DNA of 64,000 nucleotides from positions 48,372 through 112,371 of the forward strand of contig JADCGS010000030.1 in assembly GCA_020248865.1 (NCBI GenBank), read 5' to 3'. The position numbers and the translations under genes are program-made. Under the pieces are notes generated by a model. It was not told the origin of the DNA. It made no database searches and worked only from the letters and a program-made list of their open reading frames with translations. Below are positions 27,490 through 36,804 of this stretch, piece after piece (positions within the stretch are counted from its first letter, which is position 1; the number at the start of each line of letters is the position of its first letter). The DNA is from Burkholderiales bacterium (lineage in GTDB: Bacteria; Pseudomonadota; Gammaproteobacteria; Burkholderiales; Burkholderiaceae_F).

Positions 27490-29323
27490 GTCGCTCGCGG
27501 CGCTCGAGGCACTCAAGGCACTCGAGGCGCTGCTGCCGCTGCACTGGCTGCGGCCTTGGGCGCTGCTGGGCCTGCTGCCGGCGCTGGCGTTGCTGCTGTG
27601 GCGCCGCCGGCCCGGTGACGGCGCGGTGCCCCCCGGTGTGATCGACGCGCGCCTGCTGCCGCATCTGCTGGTGCGCGGCGGGCCGCCGGCGCGACTGCGG
27701 CCGGCCGACACGCTGGCGGTCGCACTGGCCTGCTTCAGTGTCGCGCTGGCCGGCCCGGCCTGGCAGCGCGAAGCCTCGCCGCTGGCGCTGGAGGCCGCAC
27801 CGCTGATGCTCGTGCTCGACCTGTCCGAGTCGATTGACGCGGCCGACCTGCCGCCCAGCCGGCTCGATCATGCGCGCGCCAAGCTGCAGCGGCTGGTCGA
27901 GCAGCGCGCCGATGCACCCACCGGACTGATCGTCTACGCCGGCAGCGCGCACCTGGTGCTGCCGCCGACCCGCGACCGCGAGGTGCTGGCCACCTACCTC
28001 GATGCGCTCGGCACCGCGCTGATGCCGCAGCCCGGCAACGCTCCGGCCGAGGCGCTCGCGCTCGCCCTGCAATGGCTCAGCCGCGCGCCGGTGCCCGGCA
28101 CCGTCCTGTTCCTGACCGCCGAGTGGCCGGCCGCCGATCTCGATCGCGCCGAAACCCTGCTGCGCGGCTCGCGCCAGCGGCTGGCGGTGTGGGCCATCGG
28201 CACGCGCGAGGGCGGGCCGCTGCGCGACGCCGACGGCCGCCTGCGGACCGACGCGCAGGGCCGCTCGCGCAGCGCCCGGCTCGATGTCGCCGGGCTCGAC
28301 GCGCTGCGCGCGCGTACCGGCGCCGCGCTGACCGCGGTCACGTCCGACGACGGCGACCTGGCGCGCGTGCAGGCGCTGATCGCGCGCCACCGGACCGAAG
28401 CCGCCGAGCAGGACCCGACGCAGCGCTGGCATGACCGCGGCCCGCTGTTCATCTGGCCCGGCCTGCTGGCGCTGCTGCTGTCGCTGCGGCGTGGCTGGGT
28501 GCTGCGCTGGCACGCCGCCGGCGTGCTGCTGGCGCTCGCCGGACTGCTGTCGCTGGGTGCGGCACCGGCACCGGCCATGGCGCGGGAGGCAGCCGTCGCC
28601 CCGGCACCGGTTGCCTCGACCGGTGCGGCCCGCAGCGCGGACAGCGGCGCCACCGCCGCCGCCAGCGCGACCGCGAATGCGGGCCCGACCGCAACCGCGA
28701 ACGCCAAGTCCACGGCCTCTGCAACGGCAGTCTCCGCGCCCGCGGTCGCCTCGCTGGGCGAGCGCTTCTTTGCGCTGTGGCTCACGCCCGACCAGCGCGG
28801 CCGCTGGTGGCTCGAACGCGGCGACCCGCAGCGCGCCGCGCGGCACTTTGCCGATCCGTTCTGGCGCGGCATCGCACACGCCCGCGCCGGCCAGTGGCAG
28901 GCGGCGGCCGACGCCTTCGCGCGGGTCGACTCCCCTGCAGCGTGGTTCAACCAGGCGCAGATGCTGGCGCGCCTCGGCCGCTACAGCGATGCGGTGGCTT
29001 CCTACGATCAGGCGCTGCTGCGGCTGCCCGGCTGGCCGCAGGCGCAGGCCGACCGCGAGCGCGTGCGCGCGCTGATCCCGCCCACGCCGCCGGGCGACCC
29101 CGAGGACGGCGAGCTGCAGCCCGGCGAAGGCGACCGCAGCGAGCCGGGCGCACGCCGACCGCGCCGCGGCGGCCCGCCGCGCCCGCTGACCGAGGCCGAG
29201 CTGGCCGAGCTGTGGCTGCAACGCCTCGACACCAGTCCGGCCGGCTTCCTGCAGCGCAAGTTTGCGCAGCAGGCGCAGCGCAGCGGCGAAGCCGCGCCTG
29301 CCCGCCCGCTGGAGGTGCGATGA
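27482..29323 (+). CDS. batB: VWA plus TPR protein, BatB/BatC-like
   Basis: A 613-residue protein: N-terminal helix, VWA domain with MIDAS DLSESID, a second hydrophobic region (ACWLLALLLSLRRGW-type, then VLLALAGLLSLGAAP), an Ala/Thr-rich linker, and a TPR-like repeat stretch (AWFNQAQMLARLGRYSDAVASYDQALLRLP) that corresponds to BatC in other bacteria. The C-terminus is highly charged with Pro and Arg. BatB and BatC thus appear fused. Its stop overlaps the next ATG (ATGA). Confidence 0.85.
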   Translation: MPESLAALEALKALEALLPLHWLRPWALLGLLPALALLLWRRRPGDGAVPPGVIDARLLPHLLVRGGPPARLRPADTLAVALACFSVALAGPAWQREASPLALEAAPLMLVLDLSESIDAADLPPSRLDHARAKLQRLVEQRADAPTGLIVYAGSAHLVLPPTRDREVLATYLDALGTALMPQPGNAPAEALALALQWLSRAPVPGTVLFLTAEWPAADLDRAETLLRGSRQRLAVWAIGTREGGPLRDADGRLRTDAQGRSRSARLDVAGLDALRARTGAALTAVTSDDGDLARVQALIARHRTEAAEQDPTQRWHDRGPLFIWPGLLALLLSLRRGWVLRWHAAGVLLALAGLLSLGAAPAPAMAREAAVAPAPVASTGAARSADSGATAAASATANAGPTATANAKSTASATAVSAPAVASLGERFFALWLTPDQRGRWWLERGDPQRAARHFADPFWRGIAHARAGQWQAAADAFARVDSPAAWFNQAQMLARLGRYSDAVASYDQALLRLPGWPQAQADRERVRALIPPTPPGDPEDGELQPGEGDRSEPGARRPRRGGPPRPLTEAELAELWLQRLDTSPAGFLQRKFAQQAQRSGEAAPARPLEVR

Positions 29324-30873
29324 GCCCGCCGGGCCGCCCCAAGGGCGAATTCCCGAGCGAGCAGCGCGAGGGTTGTCCGATGCTCCCGCCGGGCCGCCCC
29401 GAGGGCGCGTCCGCGAGCGCGCAGCACGTCAATGGCCCAGCAAGCCGCGCCGGCACCCGCCTCGCCCACGCACCGCCGCGCCGCGGCGTCGAAGGATCGC
29501 CGCGTCGCCGTGCGCTGCAGCGGGCCGCCGCGCTGGTCCTGGCGGGCGCGCTCGCGCCGCTACGTGCGCAGCCGGCGGCCGCGCCGCTGGCGCGGCTGCG
29601 GCTGGCGCTCGACGGTGCCGCCGCGCGCCGGCTCGAGATCGGCGAGGCCCTCGTCGTGCGGCTCGAAGTCTGGGTCAGCACCTGGTTCCAGGCGCCGGTG
29701 GACTTCCCGGCGACGCTCGAGGCCGGCGGCGCGCTGGTCGAAGCGGTGGGCGGCTCGCCCGAGTCGCGCTTCGAGGAGTTCGACGGCCGACGCTGGACCG
29801 GCCTGGTGCGCCGCTACCGGCTGTTGCCGGCGCAGCCGGGCGAGCTGCGCGTTGCGCTGTCTGCGCCGCTGCCGGTGCAGCCCGGCGGCGGCCCGCTGCA
29901 GCGGCTGGCGCCGCCGGCGCCGCTGCGGCTGACCGTGAGCGTGCCGGCCGGGGCGGAAGACATCCAGCCGTTCGTTGCCGCGCGCCGGCTCGAGTTGCGC
30001 CAGCGCTGGTGGCCCGAGGGGCTCTCGGCCGCTGCGACGGCTCACGTCGGCGACCTGATCCGCCGCGAGATCGTGCTCGTCACCGACAGCGCCGCGCCGC
30101 TGCTGCCCGCGCCCGACTTCGGCGCGCCCGCCGGCGCCGGCGTGCGCGTGCAGGCCGCGCAGACCAGCGAGCAGCGCGCCGATGCCGCCACCACCGCCAC
30201 GCTGACGCGCAGCCAGCAGGCCGTCTACACGCTGCAGGCGGCCGGGTCGGTGACGCTGCCGCCGGTGGAGTTCGTCTGGTGGGACCTGACGCAGCGCCGG
30301 CGCCGCGTCAGCCGGCTCGATGGCCTGACGCTCGAGGTGCAGCCCGCCGCCGCGCGCGCCGATCCGTTCGCGCCGGCGGCCGCCGCCGCGCCCGCGAGCG
30401 CCGCGCCGGCCGGCGCCTCCGCCACCGGTGCCGCTGCGCTCACCGCGCTGCTGGCCGGCGGCGCGCTGGCGGCCGGCGTTGCGCTGTGGCGGCGCCGCGC
30501 CCGCGGCGCGGTTCCGGCTGGCGCTGCGGCACCGGGGCCGCTTCAGTCGCAGGCGTGGCGCCGGCTGCGCCGCGCTTGCCGGCGCGGGGACGCCACCGCC
30601 GCCGACCGGGCGCTGCGCGACCTGCTGGCCGCACTCGACGCCCCGACCCGCCAGCGCTGGCTGCAGGACGCTGCGCTCGCCCAAGCCCGCGTCGCTCTTA
30701 GCCGTCACCGCTTCGGGGTGGGCCGCGCCGGCGCGCCGGGCCCCTATGCTGCGCCCGAGGCGCCGCCGTCGGCGGGCTGGGACGGCGCGGCGCTGCTGCA
30801 GGCGGTGCAGCCACTGCGGCGGGCGGCCGCGGCGCCGCCGCCGTCCGACGCCTTGCCCACCCTTCATCCGTGA
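29320..30873 (+). CDS. batD: BatD-like periplasmic membrane-anchored protein with repeat-derived N-terminus
   Basis: A 517-residue last gene of the Bat operon. After an unusual N-terminus (two PPGRP-containing 20-residue units from a 60-bp tandem repeat) comes a signal-like segment (LQRAAALVLAGALAPLRAQ), then Ig-like BatD domains (GEALVVRLEVWVSTWFQAPVDFP; RREIVLVTDSAAPLLPAPDF), an Ala-rich linker, one membrane helix (GAAALTALLAGGALAAGVALW) and a cytoplasmic tail. The ATG at 29320 overlaps the previous stop. No alternative start lies between the repeat and the signal except ATG 29380, inside unit 2. Confidence 0.75.
   Translation: MSPPGRPKGEFPSEQREGCPMLPPGRPEGASASAQHVNGPASRAGTRLAHAPPRRGVEGSPRRRALQRAAALVLAGALAPLRAQPAAAPLARLRLALDGAAARRLEIGEALVVRLEVWVSTWFQAPVDFPATLEAGGALVEAVGGSPESRFEEFDGRRWTGLVRRYRLLPAQPGELRVALSAPLPVQPGGGPLQRLAPPAPLRLTVSVPAGAEDIQPFVAARRLELRQRWWPEGLSAAATAHVGDLIRREIVLVTDSAAPLLPAPDFGAPAGAGVRVQAAQTSEQRADAATTATLTRSQQAVYTLQAAGSVTLPPVEFVWWDLTQRRRRVSRLDGLTLEVQPAAARADPFAPAAAAAPASAAPAGASATGAAALTALLAGGALAAGVALWRRRARGAVPAGAAAPGPLQSQAWRRLRRACRRGDATAADRALRDLLAALDAPTRQRWLQDAALAQARVALSRHRFGVGRAGAPGPYAAPEAPPSAGWDGAALLQAVQPLRRAAAAPPPSDALPTLHP
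29325..29444 (+). repeat. Two tandem 60-bp units at the start of batD
   Basis: Unit 1 (29325-29384) and unit 2 (29385-29444) share the opening CCCGCCGGGCCGCCCC and diverge toward their ends. They encode PPGRPKGEFPSEQREG and PPGRPEGASASAQHVNG. I recall PPGRPKGE-type units as a dispersed repeat of Burkholderiales/Rhodocyclales genomes; here it seems to have been domesticated into a coding region. Confidence 0.65.
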
Positions 30874-30917
30874 GGCGCCTTCGCATGTACACCGGCATCG
30901 ACCCTGGAGCACGGACC

Positions 30918-32699
30918 ATGAGGCAGGCGTTCGTCGTGTTCGGCATCTGGCCTGTCCGCAGCGAGGCGCACGCGGCGGCGCGGCGGCTCGGCGGGCTCGG
31001 CGGGCTCCGCGGACTCGGCGGACTGCCCGGATCGGGCCGGTTGGGTAGATGGGGCGGACGGGGCGGATGGGGCGGATGGGGCGGATTGGGCGGGCTCGTT
31101 GTCCTGTGCGTCCTCGCCAGCGCGCTGCTGTTCGGGCCGGCGGCGCAGGCGCAATCGGCGCCGCCTGCCGCCGCGCCGGCGCCGGCGCCGGAGCCGGCCA
31201 CGCTGCGTCTTCTCAATCGCGACATCGTCACGTTCCGCGGCACCGTGGCCGGCGCCGTGCCGGCGCGCCGCGTCGAGCAGGCGGTCGAGCGAATCCGCGC
31301 GCTGCCCGAGACCGCGATCGACCTGCCGCTGCGCTTGGTGCCGTTCGCATTCGAGCAGGTTCAGGGCGTGCAGTTCATGCTCGGCGACATCAACCTGTTC
31401 GCGGTGCTCCAGACCGATGTCGAGGCCGACGGCGTGCAGACGCTGGATGCCCTGGCCAAGCGCACGGCCGACCGGCTGGAGGACGCGCGCCGCGCCTGGC
31501 ATGCCACGCGCGACGGGCCGCTGCTGCTGCGCGGCCTGGCGCTGGCCGCTGCCGCCACTGCGCTGCTCGTGCTGCTGGTGTCGGGCACGCAGGCCGCCAT
31601 GCGCCGGATCCTCGGCCGGCTCGAAACACTGCGCGACGGCCTGGCCGCGCGCGGCACCGGGGTCGACTGGCGCGAACTGCTGGCGCGGCTGCTGGCCGGC
31701 ACGCTGGTGCTGGTGCAGTGGCTGGTGCTCCTGCTGCTCGGCTATGCGTGGGTGCGCGCGGTCCTGGCCAGCTTCGTGGCCACGCGCCCGCTGGCCGAGG
31801 CGATGGACGGCTGGTTCTTCGGCCAGCTGGCCTGGGTGGCCGGCGGCGCGGTCGGCGCCATCCCTGGCCTGGCCACGGTGGTCATCGTGCTGCTGCTCAC
31901 GCGCGCGCTGGCCGATGTGCTGGCCTACTTCTTCAATGCCGTCCAGCAGGGGCGGCTGACGCTGCCGTTGCTGCATCGGGACACCACCACGGCCACGCGG
32001 CGCATCGTCACGGTGCTGGTGTGGGGGTTGGGCGTCGCCATCGCCTACCCGTACCTGCCCGGCTCGGGCAGCGAGGCGTTCAAGGGCCTGTCGGTGCTGG
32101 CCGGCGTGATGCTGACGCTCGGCTCCTCGGGCCTGGTCATGCAGGCGATGAGCGGGCTGGTGATCATCTACTCGCGCGCGCTGCGCAAGGGCGACTTCAT
32201 CGACATCGGCGGCACTCAGGGCGTGGTGACCGAGGTCGGCTCGCTGGCGATCAAGATGATCAACATCCGCAACGAGGAGATCACCATTCCCAATTCGGTG
32301 CTGGTGTCCGCGCCCATTCACAACTACTCCAAGCTGTCCGACACCCGCGGCACGCTGCTGACCGCCAAGGTCACGATCGGCTACGACGCGCCCTGGCGCC
32401 AGGTGCACGCGATGCTCGAGGAGGCCGCACGCCGCACGCCGCGCGTGCGCGCCGAGCCGCCGCCCTACGTGTACCAGCGGGCGCTGTCGGACTTCTACGT
32501 CGAGTACGAGCTGTTCGTCAGCATCGAGAAGGCGATCGAGCGGGTGCCGATCCAGTCGGCGCTGCATGCCGCGATCCAGGACGTGTTCAACGAGCACGGC
32601 GTGCAGATCATGTCGCCGCATTTTCTCGGCCAGCCGGCGCAGGCAGTGGTGGTGCCCAAGGCCGACTGGTACAAGGCGCCGGCGCGGCCGCCGGCGTAG
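30918..32699 (+). CDS. Mechanosensitive ion channel (MscS family), multi-TM
   Basis: A 593-residue channel of the large MscS class. A Gly/Leu/Trp-rich low-complexity stretch and a signal-like helix (VVLCVLASALLFGPAAQAQ) precede a periplasmic domain, four or five membrane helices, then the pore helix and MscS beta domain (VMLTLGSSGLVMQAMSGLVI, RKGDFIDIGGTQGVVTEVG, EEITIPNSVLVSAPIHNYS). It opens under membrane tension to release solutes. The ATG at 30918 has GGAG eight bases upstream; ATG 30885 and GTG 30870 are in frame too. Confidence 0.88.
   Translation: MRQAFVVFGIWPVRSEAHAAARRLGGLGGLRGLGGLPGSGRLGRWGGRGGWGGWGGLGGLVVLCVLASALLFGPAAQAQSAPPAAAPAPAPEPATLRLLNRDIVTFRGTVAGAVPARRVEQAVERIRALPETAIDLPLRLVPFAFEQVQGVQFMLGDINLFAVLQTDVEADGVQTLDALAKRTADRLEDARRAWHATRDGPLLLRGLALAAAATALLVLLVSGTQAAMRRILGRLETLRDGLAARGTGVDWRELLARLLAGTLVLVQWLVLLLLGYAWVRAVLASFVATRPLAEAMDGWFFGQLAWVAGGAVGAIPGLATVVIVLLLTRALADVLAYFFNAVQQGRLTLPLLHRDTTTATRRIVTVLVWGLGVAIAYPYLPGSGSEAFKGLSVLAGVMLTLGSSGLVMQAMSGLVIIYSRALRKGDFIDIGGTQGVVTEVGSLAIKMINIRNEEITIPNSVLVSAPIHNYSKLSDTRGTLLTAKVTIGYDAPWRQVHAMLEEAARRTPRVRAEPPPYVYQRALSDFYVEYELFVSIEKAIERVPIQSALHAAIQDVFNEHGVQIMSPHFLGQPAQAVVVPKADWYKAPARPPA
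31051..31094 (+). other. G-tract run with G-quadruplex potential
   Basis: Four GGGG runs (31051, 31060, 31069, 31078) at a 9-nt period, then GGG at 31088 and 31092, lie on the coding strand within the Gly/Trp-rich leader of the channel gene. Loops are five nt. The tandem 9-mer also makes the tract prone to slippage. Confidence 0.55.
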
Positions 32700-32794
32700 T
32701 GGTGCCGCGGCCGCCGGGTCGTCGGGCCCCGGTGGCGTTGTCGCGGAAGCGGTGATGCGCCCGATGCAACGACAACAAGACGGTGGAGAAGTCG

Positions 32795-34120
32795 ATGGAC
32801 ATGTTGCTGATCGTGATCCAGGGCCTGATGGTGATCGGGCTGATTGCCGTGGGCGTGCACTACAAGGGCATGGCCATCGGCCTGTTCGGCGCGGTCGGCG
32901 TGCTGGCCTTCGTGCTGGTCTTCGGCATCGCCCCGGGCAGCGTGCCGATCAGCGCGATGCTCATCATCATGACCGTGGTCACCGCCGCCGGCGCGATGCA
33001 GCTGGCCGGCGGCATCGACTACCTGGTGAGCCTCGCGCAGAAGGTGATCCGCCGCTTCCCGCGCCAGATCACCTACGTGGCGCCGCTGACGACCTACGGC
33101 TTCTGCGCCGGCGCCGGCACCGGCAACATCTACTACTCGCTGATGCCGGTTATCTACGAGGTCGCCTACGCCAACAAGGTGCGCCCCGAGCGGCCGCTGG
33201 CGCTGTCGGCCACCGCCGGCCAGCTTGCCATCACCTCCAGCCCGGTGTCGGCGGCCACCGCCGCCATGGTCGGCCTGCTGGCGCCGCTGGGCTTCAAGAT
33301 CACCGACATCCTGATGATCACGGTGCCGGCCTCGATCGCCGCGATCGTGGTTGGCGCATTCATCATGAACCGGCGCGGCAAGGAACTCGAAGACGATCCC
33401 GAGTTTCAGCGTCGCCTGGCCGCCGGCGAACTGGCCGCGCCCGATCCCAACCCCGAGGGCAAGGCCGTCACGGCTGCCGGCAAGCGCTCGGCGCTGATCT
33501 TCCTCGCCGGGGTGGCCTTCATCGTGTGCGCCGGCATCTTCGAGGAGCTGCGCCCGCACGTGATGTCCAAGGGCAAGTCGGTCGAGATCGACCTGTCGCA
33601 GCTCATTCAGATCACCATGTTCACGGTCGCCGCGGCGATCACCGCGCTGTGCAGGATCAAGGCCGGCGACATCGTCAAAAGCCCGCTGTTCGACTCCGGC
33701 ATGGTGGCGGTGGTCGCGCTGTTCGGCGTGGCGTGGATGGCCAACACCTTCATCGCCGCCAACGAGGCGGCGGTGGTCGGCGGCCTTGGCGAGCTGGCCA
33801 AGCAGGCGCCGATCATGATCGCCTTCGCCCTGTTCGCCGTGGCCGCGATCACCACCAGCCAGTCCAGCGCCACGTTCTCCATCATCCCCATCGGCATCGC
33901 GCTCGGCCTGTCGCCGGCCACGCTCGCCGCCATGTGGCCGGCCGTGGTCGGCGTGTTCTTCCTGCCCACCAACGGCGCGCAGATCGCCACCGTGGAGATG
34001 GACGGCACCGGCTCCACGCGCATCGGTGCGGCCGTCATCAACCATTCCTTCCTGCTGCCGGTGCTGGTCTACTCCTCGGTGGCGGTCGGCGTGGGTCTGC
34101 TGCTCGCCTCGCTCAGGTAG
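32795..34120 (+). CDS. Anaerobic C4-dicarboxylate transporter, DcuA/DcuB type
   Basis: An inner-membrane carrier of 441 residues with about ten hydrophobic segments that would exchange fumarate, malate, aspartate and succinate. Family traits are FCAGAGTGNIYYSLMPVIYEVAY, ITSSPVSAATAAMVG and the C-terminal FFLPTNGAQIATVEMDGTGSTRIG. The ATG at 32795 is preceded by GGAG at a good distance; a GTG at 32783 is also in frame. A Dcu carrier beside a formate dehydrogenase locus hints at anaerobic or microaerobic respiration. Confidence 0.88.
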   Translation: MDMLLIVIQGLMVIGLIAVGVHYKGMAIGLFGAVGVLAFVLVFGIAPGSVPISAMLIIMTVVTAAGAMQLAGGIDYLVSLAQKVIRRFPRQITYVAPLTTYGFCAGAGTGNIYYSLMPVIYEVAYANKVRPERPLALSATAGQLAITSSPVSAATAAMVGLLAPLGFKITDILMITVPASIAAIVVGAFIMNRRGKELEDDPEFQRRLAAGELAAPDPNPEGKAVTAAGKRSALIFLAGVAFIVCAGIFEELRPHVMSKGKSVEIDLSQLIQITMFTVAAAITALCRIKAGDIVKSPLFDSGMVAVVALFGVAWMANTFIAANEAAVVGGLGELAKQAPIMIAFALFAVAAITTSQSSATFSIIPIGIALGLSPATLAAMWPAVVGVFFLPTNGAQIATVEMDGTGSTRIGAAVINHSFLLPVLVYSSVAVGVGLLLASLR

Positions 34121-34125
34121 CCGCC

Positions 34126-35196
34126 ATGACCTCCGACCTGCTGTGGATCGATGCCGGCCGGCGTTTCGGCTTCGACGACCTGGTGTTCCGGCACGACCGC
34201 CAGCGGCCGTTTGCGCAGGTGGCCGGCGCCATCGACACGATCGTGCTCGGGCCGCACGCCAGCGCGGCCTTCCCGGCCGAGCTGCACCCGTTCATCGCGC
34301 CCGCGCTCACGCGGCGCAAGCAGTGCGACTTCTCCGACATCATCACCGCCAGTTTGGGGCGCGCGTGGGTCGCGGCCGATCCGCGCGTCGTCTACGTGGA
34401 GAACCCGGTGTCGCGCCTGGTGCTCGATCCCAACCGCGCGCCGCCGGCCGATCCGATCGCCGGCCTGCGCGAGTTCTACCAGCGGCTGGCGCGGCAGCGC
34501 GCCGGCGAGTCGGTCAGCTTCGGCGGCGTGGATGCGGTACGCCCGATCACCTTCGGCGGCGAAGACGTGCTGGCCGAGCCGGGCTCGCCAGCGGCCTGGC
34601 AGACGCTCGCGACCAAGCTGGCCGACGTGGCCGCGCGCACGGTCGCGGCCTACCGCGCCTGCTGCGACGAGGTGCTGCGCACCGTGCTCGAAGGGCGGCC
34701 GGCCGACGCGCCGCTGCGCGTGTTCAGCCTGCACGACACGATGAACACCAAGATGCGCGCCGATGGCGCCATCGTCGTCGAGCGCGCGCCGGCCGACCGG
34801 CTGCCGCTGTGGGCCAACCTCGGCAACAAGGGCGACGCGCAAGGCAACGCGCAAGACGATCCGATCACCCTCGACGGCGCCGAGCTGCGCCGCATCGCCG
34901 CCGCCTGGGCCGACGGCTTCGGCCTGCAGGGCGCGGCGCGCGACGAACAGATCCTGCTCAACCGGCCGTACAAGGGCGCCTACGAGACCGTGCACTATGG
35001 CGCGCGGCTGCGCGCGCTCGGTCAGCCGCGCGTGGGCGCCGTGCAGGTGGAGTTCCTGCGCGAAACGCTGCTCGGCCCCGCTGCCGTGGCCCGGCTGCAC
35101 GCGCCCGGCACCGACTGGCCGGCGGTGGACGAGGCGTACATCGCCGGCATCGCCGCCGCGCTGGCGCGCGCCGGGCAGGCGCTGCGGGCCGGCTGA
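34126..35196 (+). CDS. N-formylglutamate amidohydrolase family protein
   Basis: A 356-residue cytoplasmic protein. Family-like features are YVENPVSRLVLDPNRAPPADP, FSLHDTMNTKM (a likely metal-binding His-Asp) and NRPYKGAYET. Members related to N-formylglutamate deformylase hydrolyse N-acyl amino acids with zinc. It begins 5 nt after the Dcu gene, so is probably co-transcribed with it; a link might be release of dicarboxylic amino acids, but that is speculation. Confidence 0.6.
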   Translation: MTSDLLWIDAGRRFGFDDLVFRHDRQRPFAQVAGAIDTIVLGPHASAAFPAELHPFIAPALTRRKQCDFSDIITASLGRAWVAADPRVVYVENPVSRLVLDPNRAPPADPIAGLREFYQRLARQRAGESVSFGGVDAVRPITFGGEDVLAEPGSPAAWQTLATKLADVAARTVAAYRACCDEVLRTVLEGRPADAPLRVFSLHDTMNTKMRADGAIVVERAPADRLPLWANLGNKGDAQGNAQDDPITLDGAELRRIAAAWADGFGLQGAARDEQILLNRPYKGAYETVHYGARLRALGQPRVGAVQVEFLRETLLGPAAVARLHAPGTDWPAVDEAYIAGIAAALARAGQALRAG

Positions 35197-35245
35197 AGAC
35201 GCCGCCGACGCTCGCGCGCCGGCACGCCTTGTCCGACCCTGGCCG

Positions 35246-35983
35246 TCAGAAGAAGTACTTCACCGCCACCGACACCGCGCCGCGATCCGGGCGGTCGCCG
35301 TAGTCGCGGCCCAGCGACAGCGAGCCGGCCCAGTGCAGGTCGAACTGCTTGTTCAGCGTGGCCTCGGCGCGCTGCCAGCGGAAGTTGGTTTCGTGTTCCC
35401 AGGTCTGGCGCAGCTCGCCGGTCACGGCCCAGCCGGCCGGCAGGATGAACACCGGCACCAGTCGCACCTCGGTATTGCTGATCTTCGGGCGTGCGCTGTC
35501 GCCGCCGAACGACGTGCTCTGCTTGACCACCCCGGCGGTAAGAAAGCTCGGCGAGAACGCGCGCACCGCCAGCGCGCCTACGTTGAACTGGTAGCGGCCG
35601 GTGCCCAGCTCGTCCTTGCTGGCCACCGGCAGCACCGTCTCGAACGATGCGCCGCTGGTCCACGCGCCGTGCGGCACGATCCAGCGCGCCCGCGCGAACA
35701 GGTCGCCGTTGCCGGTGCGCGTCAGGCCCGGCACCGCCAGACGGCTGTAGGCGGGCAGTTCGAAGTTCAGTCCCCACTCGGAGCCGAGCTTGTGGTCGTA
35801 CTTGAAGGTCAGGCTGCGCGCGCTGCCGTCCGGGTCGAGGTTGACTTGCTTGACGATGACGTCGAAGCGGCTGTCGATGTCGGCCGGGTTGACGCCGCGC
35901 GCCTGCTGCGCCGGCGTGGCCGCGCTCCAGGCGAGCGCCACCAGCGCAAAGGCGACCCCTGCAGAGAATGTTGATCTGGACAC
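35246..35983 (-). CDS. Exported outer-membrane protein of unknown function
   Basis: A 245-residue protein with a signal peptide (FSAGVAFALVALAWSAATPAQQ) and alternating beta strands ending in VSVAVKYFF, the C-terminal aromatic signature of barrels. I chose the GTG at 35983 because AGGAG lies seven bases upstream and it directly begins the signal; the open frame extends further without one. It converges with the amidohydrolase gene. No family recognised. Confidence 0.6.
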   Translation of the reverse strand: MSRSTFSAGVAFALVALAWSAATPAQQARGVNPADIDSRFDVIVKQVNLDPDGSARSLTFKYDHKLGSEWGLNFELPAYSRLAVPGLTRTGNGDLFARARWIVPHGAWTSGASFETVLPVASKDELGTGRYQFNVGALAVRAFSPSFLTAGVVKQSTSFGGDSARPKISNTEVRLVPVFILPAGWAVTGELRQTWEHETNFRWQRAEATLNKQFDLHWAGSLSLGRDYGDRPDRGAVSVAVKYFF

Positions 35984-36211
35984 GACGGCTCTCCTGGCTC
36001 CGAGCTTGAAGTAGGGCGGGCCGATTTGACCAGACCGGCGCGTGAAGCGCTCGTCGCGCCGCCTTGCCGCGTGCCTAGAATGGGTAGGCAACGGGCTGGC
36101 TGGCGCAGGGGTGCGAATCGCGGTCCATGCAGACCGCCGCCGCCAGCCAACGCGACCGGCCAGCGGTCCACGCGGCGGCGCGGCGCCGCGGCCCCAGGGG
36201 AGACAACGCCG

Positions 36212-36739
36212 ATGGTCAAGTGCAGTCCGGGCTTCGAGGTCAACAGCGCCCGCATCTCGGTGACGCTGTCGCAGTTCACGGTGCCGCTGCTGACGCGCGT
36301 CTATCACGCCTTCAAGGGCGACATGGTGTGCGCCATCGTGCTCGGCGAAATCGCCCACCGCAACGTCGAGGCCTGGCTGGCCAACGCCGACAACCCGGAA
36401 GCGGCTCTGGGCGACCCGGAGCAGCGCATGCGGATCATGCGTCCCTGCAACGCGCTGTCGATTGCGCAAGCCAGCGGCCTGCCGCGCGAGACCGTGCGGC
36501 GCAAGGTGGTCACGCTGATCGAGCGCGGCTACGTGCAGCGCTCAAAGGACGGTTACCTGTTCCTCACCCCAAACGTCGGCGACGACTTCGTCGACATGAC
36601 GGCGCAGACCATCGAACAACTGCTGGCCACCGCCCGGCGGCTGGAGGCCCTGCTGGCGGGCCATCCCGCGCCGGCGGCCGCGTCCGGTCCGCGTGGCGCC
36701 AGAGCGCAACCACGCGCCGCGCCGGCGCGCCTCGGCTAA
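36212..36739 (+). CDS. Winged-helix transcriptional regulator
   Basis: A 175-residue protein whose middle holds a helix-turn-helix and wing (NALSIAQASGLPRETVRRKVVTLIERGYVQRSKDGYLFLTP), resembling MarR/Crp-type DNA-binding domains. The N-terminal half (FKGDMVCAIVLGEIAHRNVEAW) may be a dimerisation part. AGGGGAG precedes the ATG at 36212. It is immediately upstream of fdhE-selA-selB, so it might regulate selenoprotein or formate dehydrogenase maturation; that is inferred from position only. Confidence 0.65.
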   Translation: MVKCSPGFEVNSARISVTLSQFTVPLLTRVYHAFKGDMVCAIVLGEIAHRNVEAWLANADNPEAALGDPEQRMRIMRPCNALSIAQASGLPRETVRRKVVTLIERGYVQRSKDGYLFLTPNVGDDFVDMTAQTIEQLLATARRLEALLAGHPAPAAASGPRGARAQPRAAPARLG

Positions 36740-36804
36740 GCTGGCGCTTCCACGACTTGCCGGCGTGCGCCCCCGCGGGCGCCGGCGCGTACAGAGGCCG
36801 TCCC

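Noticed and set aside
26939..29221. A 760-codon minus-strand frame across batA/batB
   Set aside because: Gln/Arg/Ala-rich shadow with no motifs; the plus-strand VWA proteins are certain.
29325..29444. CRISPR-like array
   Set aside because: Only two contiguous 60-bp units without spacers, in frame with a coding gene. No CRISPR array was seen anywhere in the window.
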